From assembly GCF_009707865.1 (NCBI RefSeq), contig NZ_WMBA01000078.1:1-33570 (forward strand): a stretch of 33,570 nucleotides of DNA. Reading direction: 5' to 3'. Under the pieces are notes generated by a model. It did not search any database and was not told the DNA's origin. It worked only from the letters and a program-made list of their open reading frames with translations. This DNA is from Amycolatopsis pithecellobii (GTDB lineage: Bacteria > Actinomycetota > Actinomycetes > Mycobacteriales > Pseudonocardiaceae). Position numbers and translations under genes: made by a program. Of the stretch, positions 23,400 through 30,393 are shown piece by piece; the stretch's first letter is position 1, and every line of letters starts with the position of its first letter.

Positions 23400-25604
23400 C
23401 TAGCTTGTGACAGGAATTTCTATCACTGGTGCAAGCGTCTGCAACTGGCCAGCGTAGGTTTGGACCACTCGATCGTAAATATCTTCGTTACGTGGGGCCT
23501 TCACGGTGATCACCAGCGCGTATCGGACTTTCTCGGCGGAGGTGTTCGGGCCCCCAGACATGCGCGCGTTGTAATGGACGTCAAAGACAGGCTCTTTCAG
23601 GCTGCTTGCACGCATTTGCATGCTCTTAGAAAGCACTGTTTCCCATTTATGGGCATCAGTTCGGAGATCTTTCTCTTTATCGAAATCGCTCGCGCGGAAG
23701 AAAGGCTTCGTTTTCGGATGAATCGCATCGTCGCTTGCGAATTTTTCGGCATGTGGACGGAACCAGATGTCCAACCCGGACCGTGTGTAGTTTCCAGGAT
23801 CTTGGGGGTCGACGGGGCTGGCAAAGCAGAAAGTCGCCGTAATCGTCACCATTCCACTGAGTTCGGTTGAAGGTAGCGGTAACCGGGCGCGCAAGTATTT
23901 CGCCGGTGTTAGCTCACCCTGGTATAGCACGCGGACTTCGCCGGAGTCGCAGACGATTAGGTCATCCAGGCTATCCGGGAGCAATCCCCAACCCACTTCA
24001 GTCCGATCATGCCCACATGGGTCCGCGCTGTGTATGAGCAGCGCCTTGATTGCGAGGGGGTCTAGCCTTCCTCCAAGATGAGCCCTGATTCCAAGCGCCA
24101 TTCGCATGGTAGCTGGGGAAGCAAAACTTGTTCCACAAACTGGTCGGCTGACCCCGCTGTTGTCCATGACGTGAAAAGGTTGCATGGCAGAGCCGCCAAA
24201 CGAGACGATGTCCGGCTTGATGACACCAGGGCTCCTCCCTGGGCCTAATGCGCTATAAGATGCCCTGTTCCAATCGTCACTCCGCCTGTCTATTGCACCG
24301 ACAGCAAGGCCATTTACGCAATCTGATGGAACTTGCACGCGTGCGTTATTAGATTCTCGGTCTTGTTCGCCATTGTTGCCGACCGCAAAAGTCGCAAGCG
24401 TATGTCCGTCGCTCAAGTAGTCATCCAGGACCGAAGTCCACGAGTGAACTTCATCATCTTCAATTGGAAGATTTGGTCCTATGCTCAGGCTAAAAAACTG
24501 ATATCGACGGGTTGAAAGGACCTGCTGGATTCTTGTAAGGACGTCGTAGAGTTCGATAGGGTCGTCCGCAGCCTTCTCGTCAATAACTCGATAGTGGTCG
24601 ACATAAGCATAAGGGCGCGCTGCCTCTCCAGGTTCCAGGCTTCCGAAGAGAAGCGCGGAAGTCACCGCTGTTCCGTGCTCGATGAATCCGGGCGGTGCCG
24701 AACCGAGGCTCGCGCTGTCAATCGCGGACGCCCATCGGTCTAGGCGTGTACCACCGAGGCCGCCGTCGAAGACTGCAACACGCAACTCCGGGTCAACTGG
24801 ATCAGACTCGGGAAGCCTTACCGGAAACCCAGGAACAGACCCTCGCATAAACGGCTCAGGATCAATTGGGCGTATTGTCGGAACTTCACGAGCTATCCGT
24901 AAGAAAGAAAAGCGCGCCATTTCTTCGACGCGGGTACGTGGCACATAGACAGGAAGAAAGCAAAGGCCACCAGCATATATTCGCTTTTCGAAACTACCAT
25001 CTGCACCTAATTCCTCGAGATATTGTTCGAATCCGGATATGATATAGGAAGCCGAACGATCTTCACTGGCGTGAAGGGCGACTTCCAGAAGCACTTGCGG
25101 ATCGTCTGGAATAGAGCGAAGTCGTTCTGTAGGTGTGGGGACATGTAGTAGCTCGAGACGAACTATTTCGGCCGATATCTCAGCATTATCAATTAGTTCT
25201 TCCGCCCATGCTGAAAAAAGTTCTCGCTTACCTGCCACAAAAATTTCCGTCGTTGCCGAGGGGGTGGGTTCTTCTTGCTTGGCCCACTGTTCGGGTCGAA
25301 TCTGAGCGGGGCGGCTACCGACCGCTCGCAAGCCGTGCTCTGCAAGGAGGGCTGCGGGATAGTAGGATTTCGCAAGAAATTCTGGGTGCAGCGTTATCGA
25401 CGCTACCGCCTCGTCACGCGGGCAAGCTAACGCTGGTAACTGGGTAACGTCCTCGGCTACTCGCTCGATCTGCGGTATTAGTCGCTGGCGAGCCTCTGCA
25501 AGAGTGTACGGGTTTGCCTTTTCCCCGGGATTGCGTGGGATGTTGGAGATCGGCTCAGTTAACCGTTCGCCAAACCCGAGGAGGAAATTTGTCCCATCAG
25601 GCAT
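23400..25604 (-). CDS. Subtilisin-like (S8) serine protease, IetS-like toxin/effector
   Basis: A 734-aa S8 peptidase without a visible signal peptide, so probably cytoplasmic. The catalytic set is complete: Asp280 (VAVFDGGLGG), His310 (FIEHGTAVTS), oxyanion Asn410 (TFAVGNNGEQ) and Ser493 (VCGTSFASPAT). About 270 residues precede the protease domain, and about 170 follow it with a β-rich appearance. The ATG directly abuts the stop of the AAA-ATPase gene (TAA then ATG), so the two are translated together. This is the IetAS arrangement: in Agrobacterium pTiC58 the protease is the toxin and the ATPase the antitoxin, and related pairs protect against phage. Base composition is AT-richer than neighbours. 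Confidence 0.88.
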   Translation of the reverse strand: MPDGTNFLLGFGERLTEPISNIPRNPGEKANPYTLAEARQRLIPQIERVAEDVTQLPALACPRDEAVASITLHPEFLAKSYYPAALLAEHGLRAVGSRPAQIRPEQWAKQEEPTPSATTEIFVAGKRELFSAWAEELIDNAEISAEIVRLELLHVPTPTERLRSIPDDPQVLLEVALHASEDRSASYIISGFEQYLEELGADGSFEKRIYAGGLCFLPVYVPRTRVEEMARFSFLRIAREVPTIRPIDPEPFMRGSVPGFPVRLPESDPVDPELRVAVFDGGLGGTRLDRWASAIDSASLGSAPPGFIEHGTAVTSALLFGSLEPGEAARPYAYVDHYRVIDEKAADDPIELYDVLTRIQQVLSTRRYQFFSLSIGPNLPIEDDEVHSWTSVLDDYLSDGHTLATFAVGNNGEQDRESNNARVQVPSDCVNGLAVGAIDRRSDDWNRASYSALGPGRSPGVIKPDIVSFGGSAMQPFHVMDNSGVSRPVCGTSFASPATMRMALGIRAHLGGRLDPLAIKALLIHSADPCGHDRTEVGWGLLPDSLDDLIVCDSGEVRVLYQGELTPAKYLRARLPLPSTELSGMVTITATFCFASPVDPQDPGNYTRSGLDIWFRPHAEKFASDDAIHPKTKPFFRASDFDKEKDLRTDAHKWETVLSKSMQMRASSLKEPVFDVHYNARMSGGPNTSAEKVRYALVITVKAPRNEDIYDRVVQTYAGQLQTLAPVIEIPVTS

Positions 25605-26762
25605 TTAAATCACTCTCGCAATGCTTGACCTGACTGCCATGTCTTCCGAAGTCTTCATTTCCTTAATGGATTCTCGAATTACATCCCTGCTGACATGCAG
25701 TAATTCGCTAGCCTTCCTTTGTGATAGCTTTCCTTCAAAAACTAAGCTCCGTGCAATAATTTTTCGAGTTTCAAAATCGCGATATTGAGCATTGCGGGAT
25801 ATGAGCTCGACGAGTGCGGTACCGATGTCGGTGTTCTTCACCAGACTTGTACGTCGAATCGACACAATGTCACGCTCGACATCGCTAAATGAATGTCCTT
25901 GCAGAACTGTCGCGAGCGAGGTTATAAGGTCTTCATCAACATTTTCATCTTGCAGCAGTTTGGATATGGACTTTTCCAAAAGGTCAAGTCCGGGAATTGA
26001 GAATTCGATCAGCGCTTCGAAACGTCGCCACACGGCAGGGTCTAAGAGTTCAGAGTGATTTGTTGCGGCCAAAAGCACACTGGTAGCTGGCCAATCATCG
26101 ATTTCTTGAAGAAGTACAGTGACGAGCCGTTTAAGTTCGCCGACCTCAATCTGATCATCACGGCGTTTGGCAATCGCGTCGAGTTCGTCCAACAATAACA
26201 CACAAGGACTGCCCTTCGCGTAATCGAGAACGCGACGCAAATTGTTCCCCGTTTTGCCCAGGAAGCTACTTATAACCGTGCTTAAGTCTAGTACGAGGAA
26301 AGGTAAATCTAGTTCGCGGGCAATCCAACGTGCCGCAAGAGTCTTTCCAACCCCGGGAGGTCCAGTAAATAGCGCTGTGCGTGTGGGGTTGAGCCCAGCA
26401 TCAAGCAAACGGTCAGCCTGCTTGCGTTCTTCTACTACCTGCGCAAGCGCTGCACTAACTGATGTGTTGAAAACGGGCTCCACGGGAACGACGACTGGCC
26501 ACTCTTGGCGTACAAGGGGGGATCTTGAATCCAAGTCTACGGGAGTAGCGGTGTTTACCCCCCTTTCTCGCAGAGGGGAGGAACGGGTCGGCGCTCGCCG
26601 AAGCATCTCGACTAGGTCTGACGAGAGTCCAGGATTCCGGTCGCGGTAGGTGCGTGCTAGCCGACGGACGTAGACCTCGACGTCCTGGCTGCGCCCAGTT
26701 AATGCTAGGCGCGCTAGGTGGACGACATGCTCCGGACTAACAAGAATTTCGTCCGCCATCAT
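25605..26762 (-). CDS. AAA+ ATPase, IetA-like, with C-terminal HTH-like segment
   Basis: A 385-aa AAA+ protein. A helical N-terminal region (residues 1-60) precedes a linker, then the ATPase domain: Walker A GPPGVGKT (134-141), Walker B CVLLLDELDAI (D192, E193), sensor-1 AATNHS (N235) and Arg-finger candidates WRRFEA (R246/R247). The C-terminus has a helix-turn-helix-like segment, KLSQRKASELLHVSRDVIRE, at about 345-364, not needed for the ATPase. In IetAS pairs this protein restrains the adjoining S8 protease. ATG 26762 is chosen for AGG-N8 spacing; the open frame before it lacks coding character. The AT-rich composition matches its partner. Confidence 0.87.
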   Translation of the reverse strand: MMADEILVSPEHVVHLARLALTGRSQDVEVYVRRLARTYRDRNPGLSSDLVEMLRRAPTRSSPLRERGVNTATPVDLDSRSPLVRQEWPVVVPVEPVFNTSVSAALAQVVEERKQADRLLDAGLNPTRTALFTGPPGVGKTLAARWIARELDLPFLVLDLSTVISSFLGKTGNNLRRVLDYAKGSPCVLLLDELDAIAKRRDDQIEVGELKRLVTVLLQEIDDWPATSVLLAATNHSELLDPAVWRRFEALIEFSIPGLDLLEKSISKLLQDENVDEDLITSLATVLQGHSFSDVERDIVSIRRTSLVKNTDIGTALVELISRNAQYRDFETRKIIARSLVFEGKLSQRKASELLHVSRDVIRESIKEMKTSEDMAVRSSIARVI

Positions 26763-26939
26763 AGATTCGACCTGCTTGACCACGTAGATCATCCTACACA
26801 GGGTGGACGACGGGAAGTCAACATGCATGGCAAGTCGTCCACTGGGGCAAGAGTCGAGCTCTTCGGCCTGCGAGCGCTGGGTAGTCCCCAGGTAGGCCCT
26901 GCGATCCCCGTCTGCCGAACTTGGCTCTAATGGATCAAG

Positions 26940-26961
26940 AGCGGCGCGCAAGCGCGCCGCT
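26940..26961. repeat. Perfect palindrome AGCGGCGCGC-AA-GCGCGCCGCT
   Basis: A 10-bp perfect inverted repeat with a 2-base centre in the 238-bp gap between the divergent AAA-ATPase and membrane-protein genes. It is followed at 26962-27000 by further GC-rich short repeats (GGCCGCTCGGCC, CCGGCCGGCGGCCGG). There is no T-run. It may be a bidirectional terminator, an operator, or part of a transfer/replication locus. Confidence 0.5.
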
Positions 26962-27000
26962 GGCCGCTCGGCCTGCCGCTCCGCTCCGGCCGGCGGCCGG

Positions 27001-27600
27001 GTGAACACTGTGTACTCCGGCTGGAACACCTACGACCTCGCCGACGATCTAGTCGGCATGTGGCGAATCTTGCTCACAGCGATCGGAACCGCTCTGTCCC
27101 TTGGGGGCGCCGGATGCGCGCTCGCTGCCTTCCTCTCGACGCAACGTGAACACGGCACCGAGCCCGTCTGGCCGGCCGTGACGAAGGCTTTGAACGCCAT
27201 CCGTGTCCGGGTTCGGAGGATGTTTGGACGAGCCCGTGACGTGACAATAACTGACACCGCACCAGGCATAGCCCGCGCTGGAATGACTGTCGATGCCGTA
27301 GCCATCGTAGGGCCACCTCCTGGGGAAATGTCGATCGAAAACCGTCTCCATTGGCTAGAACGAAGGCTCGACTCCGCCGAGCGCCAAGCGGATGAGGACC
27401 GCAAGAAGCACGCTGAACGCACAACCGCCCTCCAACAGTCCCTGGGCGGCACGCGCCGCGACCTCTCTGAGATGGACCAGAGGCACCGCGAACTGACCAA
27501 ATCGATCGCGGTAGGGACCGTACGGCTCCAGATCAACGGACTCTTGCTCGTCGCCCTAGGCACAGTGCTTCTCGCGGTGCCAGGGCTTTTCCCAGCCTGA
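27001..27600 (+). CDS. Two-TM membrane protein with central coiled coil, unknown function
   Basis: A 199-aa hypothetical protein, the only clear plus-strand gene of the element. One hydrophobic helix is at about residues 21-46 (WRILLTAIGTALSLGGAG), followed by a basic stretch and a charged heptad-like coiled coil at about 110-168 (IENRLHWLERRLDSAERQAD region). A second hydrophobic helix ends the protein at about 178-197 (GLLLVALGTVLLAVPGLF). Both helices flank a cytoplasmic coiled coil if the N-terminus is outside. GTG 27001 is used; ATG 27058 is possible, and neither has a strong ribosome-binding site. It diverges from the IetAS-like pair. SLATT-type or entry-exclusion roles are possibilities only. 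Confidence 0.6.
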   Translation: MNTVYSGWNTYDLADDLVGMWRILLTAIGTALSLGGAGCALAAFLSTQREHGTEPVWPAVTKALNAIRVRVRRMFGRARDVTITDTAPGIARAGMTVDAVAIVGPPPGEMSIENRLHWLERRLDSAERQADEDRKKHAERTTALQQSLGGTRRDLSEMDQRHRELTKSIAVGTVRLQINGLLLVALGTVLLAVPGLFPA

Positions 27601-27692
27601 CCCCGCAAGAGCCTAGAAAAGGCCTCCGGCGGCCGGGGCTCTGCCCCGAACCCCGACACCGCTTCAGAGATCAGGGGAAGTGCGGTTCCGGA

Positions 27693-27823
27693 GATCTCCT
27701 CGCGGCGCGCCCCAAGGACAGCCAGACCGGGTGGCACCGGACAAGGGCGCTTCGCGGCCTCCGGCAGACCCTTGTCCGGCACCACCCGGCCTGGCAGGGA
27801 TGAACCCGCGCCGCGAGGAGATC
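27693..27823. repeat. Nested long inverted repeats, candidate origin or transfer locus
   Basis: The outer arms are 17 bp and perfect: GATCTCCTCGCGGCGCG (27693-27709) against its complement at 27807-27823. Inside lies a second inverted repeat of 27 bp with three mismatches (27721-27747 versus 27769-27795) around a 21-base centre. A C/G-rich inverted stretch, GGGGCTCTGCCCC, at about 27636-27648 precedes it. No ORF with coding character spans the block. A structure of this size in a rolling-circle element suits a single-strand origin, double-strand origin or clt transfer locus. Confidence 0.6.
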
Positions 27824-28262
27824 ACCTCAGCCCGGCGCGTGGCTGCTGGGCTCAACCCGACCCCGCGATGTTCGTCAGCTTCGAAACTACGAAGCAGCCG
27901 GATAGCGCGGACGCCAACCAGGCATGTCGAGTTTGCATCCTAAGCTTCACATTGATCACCTTGCCCTTCGTTGACCGCGTCGCAGCTGCGAGACCAGCGG
28001 AAATCAGAATGCCGACAGTGATCATGCTCAAGCTGGCGTGGCAGAACAGGGACCCGTCGGGAATCGAGTTCAACCCAGCAACCCGCTGCCAAGTCCGAGC
28101 GATCAGACTGACAACGACATCGACACCTTAGCTCAAGGCCGCAGCCTCAACGCGGCGCCGCCCTTGCGCCAGCAATATCCCAACGACATGCCCCGGTCAA
28201 CTACGGTCAATAACGGTACCTCAGGAACACCTAAAACAGCAGGTCAGAGGCACTTTCCAGGC
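27824..28262. other. Noncoding stretch with no recognisable gene
   Basis: About 440 bases between the nested inverted repeats and the PIN-toxin terminator. Short overlapping ORFs on both strands lack family resemblance and host-like third-position GC. A small run of near-repeats (CGGTCAACTA, CGGTCAATAA, CGGTACC) lies at about 28195-28221. Nothing else was recognised. Confidence 0.5.
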
Positions 28263-28283
28263 GCTTGGGTACGGTTCCCAAGC
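28263..28283 (-). terminator. Possible terminator after the PIN toxin gene
   Basis: GCTTGGG (28263-28269) and CCCAAGC (28277-28283) form a 7-bp stem with a 7-base loop, 13 bases past the PIN-domain stop on the minus strand. There is no strong T-run, so this is a weak call. Confidence 0.35.
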
Positions 28284-28296
28284 TGAGAATCGCCCG

Positions 28297-28719
28297 TTAC
28301 TCGGGTAGCAGGGTGAACGCCTTGACGTGGCGCGGCCGAACGACCGTGAAGTGCCGCAGGTCCAGCGTCGCGACTTCGTCCACGTCCAGCCGCTCAGCGA
28401 GGGCGATCACGGCGGCATCGCTCGTACCGAGAGGAAGATCCGCGTACTGCTCGACCAGTTCGGCCATGCGGTCGTAGTCGTCGCTCGTCAGCTCCGTGGG
28501 GACGAACGAGCCGTCAGCGAGCGAGCGCAGGAACCCCGCCTCGGTCTTGGCGTTGCCGTAGCGGCCGAGGAGGTAACCGACCTCAGCGATGATGGGGGAC
28601 GGGACGATCAAGGGGCGGTTGGCGAGGTGAAGGCCCGTGAAGAGCTCGACGCAGCGGTGATAGTCAGGATCGCGGCGGATCGTGGCAGCTACCAGCGGGC
28701 CGGTGTCACAGATGACCAC
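28297..28719 (-). CDS. PIN-domain toxin (VapC-like ribonuclease)
   Basis: A 140-aa PIN-domain protein. The acidic Mg2+ site is visible: Asp5 (VICDTGPLV), Glu46 (IIAEVGYLL), Asp101 (TSDAAVIALAERL) and Asp120 (ATLDLRHF). The C-terminus ends with VVRPRHVKAFTLLPE as in VapC. Such toxins cleave tRNA or rRNA when freed from antitoxin. It starts with GTG 28719, 3 bp after the stop of the 69-aa gene upstream, as in a toxin-antitoxin operon. It lies just inside attR and probably helps keep the element in the population. Confidence 0.88.
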   Translation of the reverse strand: MVICDTGPLVAATIRRDPDYHRCVELFTGLHLANRPLIVPSPIIAEVGYLLGRYGNAKTEAGFLRSLADGSFVPTELTSDDYDRMAELVEQYADLPLGTSDAAVIALAERLDVDEVATLDLRHFTVVRPRHVKAFTLLPE

Positions 28720-28722
28720 GAG

Positions 28723-28932
28723 TTACCGGCCGAACCCCTCGCTCAACAGTTCCTCGGCACGCGCGCCGATCGATGTGCTGTCGCCTTCTACGCTCCCGAA
28801 GAAGGCCGGCGGCCACGTCCGCTCGCGCACCGGGTGAAGGTGCCTGCGCACGTCGGCGAGCGCCTGCGGGACCTGCTCCTCGGGCAGCTCGTCCACCAGG
28901 CGTTTCAGCTCGTCACGCTCGGGGCTACTCAT
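28723..28932 (-). CDS. Antitoxin partner of the PIN toxin
   Basis: A 69-aa acidic protein, MSSPERDELKRLVDELPEEQ at the start, then a helical segment with VPQALADVRRHL and a C-terminal tail IGARAEELLSEGFGR that could wrap the toxin. No AbrB/RHH fold is obvious, so the antitoxin role rests on its size and on being immediately upstream of the PIN gene. ATG 28932 directly follows a palindrome and a TAGACT-like -10, with no ribosome-binding site, which suggests a leaderless message. Alternative longer starts have no support. Confidence 0.75.
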   Translation of the reverse strand: MSSPERDELKRLVDELPEEQVPQALADVRRHLHPVRERTWPPAFFGSVEGDSTSIGARAEELLSEGFGR

Positions 28933-28947
28933 GTAGAGCAGTCTACA
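28932..28947 (-). promoter_or_regulatory. Palindrome/-10 at the toxin-antitoxin start
   Basis: TGTAGA-CTGC-TCTACA on the minus strand, overlapping the A of the ATG start. TAGACT within it resembles a -10 box. A repressor dimer here would block the promoter, the usual autoregulation of toxin-antitoxin operons. Confidence 0.45.
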
Positions 28948-29136
28948 GTTACGGTGCTGCGGCACCCCGCAATTGCGGCTACTACGCGAACCTCGTAGCC
29001 AAGATCATCACCACATGTTACCCATACAAAACGTCGGAAAACGGCCTGAAATCGTGATCGACAACCAGGTATGTTCGCGCAGGTCATGGGCACTTTCCGG
29101 TAGTGCTGGAAAACGTCGCGAACCACGGATTCCGAA
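28948..29136. other. Noncoding stretch up to attR
   Basis: Lower-GC sequence between the toxin-antitoxin promoter and attR. No gene, strong hairpin or repeat was recognised apart from the upstream promoter region of the antitoxin. Confidence 0.5.
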
Positions 29137-29231
29137 CAGAAGGTTAGGGGTTCGAATCCCTTCGGGCGCACGTCTGGTTGAGACAGCAAGACCGAGAAAC
29201 CCCCTGGTGACAGGGGGTTTCTCGCTGTCCG
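29137..29231 (+). repeat. attR, 95-bp direct repeat
   Basis: Exact copy of 15274-15368: the 3' part of tRNA-Arg (GGTTCGAATCCCTTCGGGCG) and its terminator hairpin (29194-29223). It is preceded by non-tRNA sequence, so no intact tRNA is formed here. It marks the right end of the element. Confidence 0.93.
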
Positions 29232-29318
29232 AGAGGGCAAGCCACATGTGCAAGACCAAGGTCCGCTTCCAGGGCATCCAACATATGTCCAACCCGCCCG
29301 GACTGTCCGTCGGCCTGG

Positions 29319-29492
29319 TCACGCTGCAGGTGCTTCTCCGTCGTCTCGCTTCTTCAACGCCTTGAGTCGCCGGGCGTCCAGGATGCTGGGGACCTCGTGC
29401 AGCCGGTCCGGGAACAGGTGCCTGGCACCGAACACAAACAGCCGCTCGCGCCGGTATCTGCACCCAGCACACCGGCCACTGAGGCACTGTCC
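29319..29492 (-). pseudogene. Possible gene fragment with coding character
   Basis: A 57-codon open stretch that has no start codon and is preceded by a stop (29493-29495). It contains CLSGRCAGCRYRRERLFVFG, then HLFPDRLHEVPSILDARRLK and ends EAPAA. The amino-acid composition and Cys spacing look more like a real protein end than chance, but no family is recognised. The rest of 29232-29670 has no convincing gene. It may be a remnant from earlier element insertion. Confidence 0.25.
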
Positions 29493-29670
29493 CTAGCGCG
29501 CCGTACCGCATTCGTGCAACACGAGACCGGCAACGCAGGGCAAAGGACCATGATCGACAGGAAGTCCAACTAACGTCAGGACCTACCTCGTGGCCCGGTG
29601 CTGGTCAATGCGTGTCTGAATAAGGTCAAGGGGTCGCTATCGCTGTCCAAATCACGGACCAGCTATCAGT

Positions 29671-30177
29671 TCACTTCCGCCGCGGCCGCCGATGCCGCCA
29701 ACGGGTCCCCCGCGGTGAAGCGGTGGCCGGATCGCTGACCCCGACGGTGAGGGCGGTGGCGAACAGGCTCCATGCAAGGTACGGGGTGAGCAGGCCGGCG
29801 GTGATCGGGTCACGACGGGCGGCGACGATCTCCGCGGCGATCGCGCCGTCGAGCGCCGCGATGACCGCAAGCGAGAGCGTGCGGTTTCGCGCGGCGAAGA
29901 ACGCCGTGGGCCAGGCGGCGTTCAGCGCGAGTTGCCCGGTGTGCAGGCCCAGTGCCGCCCGCCCCGCCTGCCCGGTCCACAGCCGCCACCCGGCGACGCC
30001 GATGACGGTGTACAGCGCGGTCCAGACTGGCCCGAACACCCCCGCCGGCGGCGCCCAGCGCGGCTTGTCCAGCCGCTTGTATACGTCCGGTGCCTGGGTC
30101 GAGGCGAGCGAGCCGAGCGTGGCCGCAACCAGTGCTGAGCCCGCGGCGAAGACCAGTCCGCTCGCGGATCGCTGCAT
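29671..30177 (-). CDS. TspO/MBR family tryptophan-rich sensory protein
   Basis: A 168-aa membrane protein with five predicted helices of the TspO/translocator family, which bind porphyrins and related tetrapyrroles. The family core is KPRWAPPAGVFGPVWTALYTVIGVAGW (about residues 38-64), followed by LNAAWPTAFFAARN and YLAWSLFATALT. The last ~27 residues after ATALTVGVSD are charged (RWRHRRPRRK) where TspO normally ends soon after the fifth helix, so the 3' end may be altered by a frameshift. ATG 30177 fits the family N-terminus. It is alone on its strand, between attR and the tRNA-like fragment. Confidence 0.8.
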   Translation of the reverse strand: MQRSASGLVFAAGSALVAATLGSLASTQAPDVYKRLDKPRWAPPAGVFGPVWTALYTVIGVAGWRLWTGQAGRAALGLHTGQLALNAAWPTAFFAARNRTLSLAVIAALDGAIAAEIVAARRDPITAGLLTPYLAWSLFATALTVGVSDPATASPRGTRWRHRRPRRK

Positions 30178-30364
30178 AGTTCGAAGGCTACCGCGACCTC
30201 GGTGCTCGGGCAGTGCGGCGAGAGCCGCGTCAAGGTCCACGCCGCAAAGCGGGCCCTGCCCGACCGCGTCCCGCGCTCCCACGCTTTACCCTCGCCAATC
30301 GATGGCAAGTTCGATGGCGGGCATCGACAGCCAATGGCTGCTGTCCCGCCCTAAAGCGGGTGTC

Positions 30365-30390
30365 GCAGGTTCGAATTCTGCCGGGCGCCA
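30365..30390 (+). other. tRNA-like 3' fragment (T-arm plus acceptor strand)
   Basis: GCAGG-TTCGAAT-TCTGC forms a T-arm (30365-30381), followed by CGGGCGC and CA, as at the 3' end of a tRNA whose acceptor would begin GCGCCCG. CCCGC-CCTAAA-GCGGG upstream makes an imperfect anticodon-like hairpin with a 6-base loop. No 5' half is present, so it is not a working tRNA. It could be an old attachment-site remnant. Confidence 0.35.
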
Positions 30391-30393
30391 AGC

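Larger units (their letters stand above)
15274..29231. mobile_element. AICE (pSAM2-type integrative conjugative element) in tRNA-Arg
   Basis: About 13.9 kb bounded by a perfect 95-bp direct repeat (15274-15368 and 29137-29231). It contains a tyrosine integrase next to the tRNA, Xis, an HUH replication initiator, an FtsK/Tra translocase, a zinc-ribbon protein, GntR-like regulators and a pra-like activator. It also has an HTH-NUDIX pair and cargo (IetAS-like pair, coiled-coil membrane protein, PIN toxin-antitoxin). This is the standard AICE backbone, in which Tra moves double-stranded DNA between mycelial cells. The backbone is GC-rich like the host, while cargo at 23400-26800 is visibly AT-richer, suggesting separate acquisition. 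All backbone genes look intact, so excision is plausible. Confidence 0.93.

Noticed and set aside
27852..28073. 73-codon minus-strand ORF with a hydrophobic stretch
   Set aside because: No ribosome-binding site, no family resemblance and atypical codon use; treated as noncoding.
28195..28221. Three short near-repeats CGGTCAA/CGGTACC
   Set aside because: Too short and imperfect to be called iterons or a CRISPR; no spacer-repeat structure.
29008..29511. 167-codon minus-strand ORF across attR
   Set aside because: It reads through the tRNA-derived att repeat; such ORFs are common artefacts over tRNA sequence.
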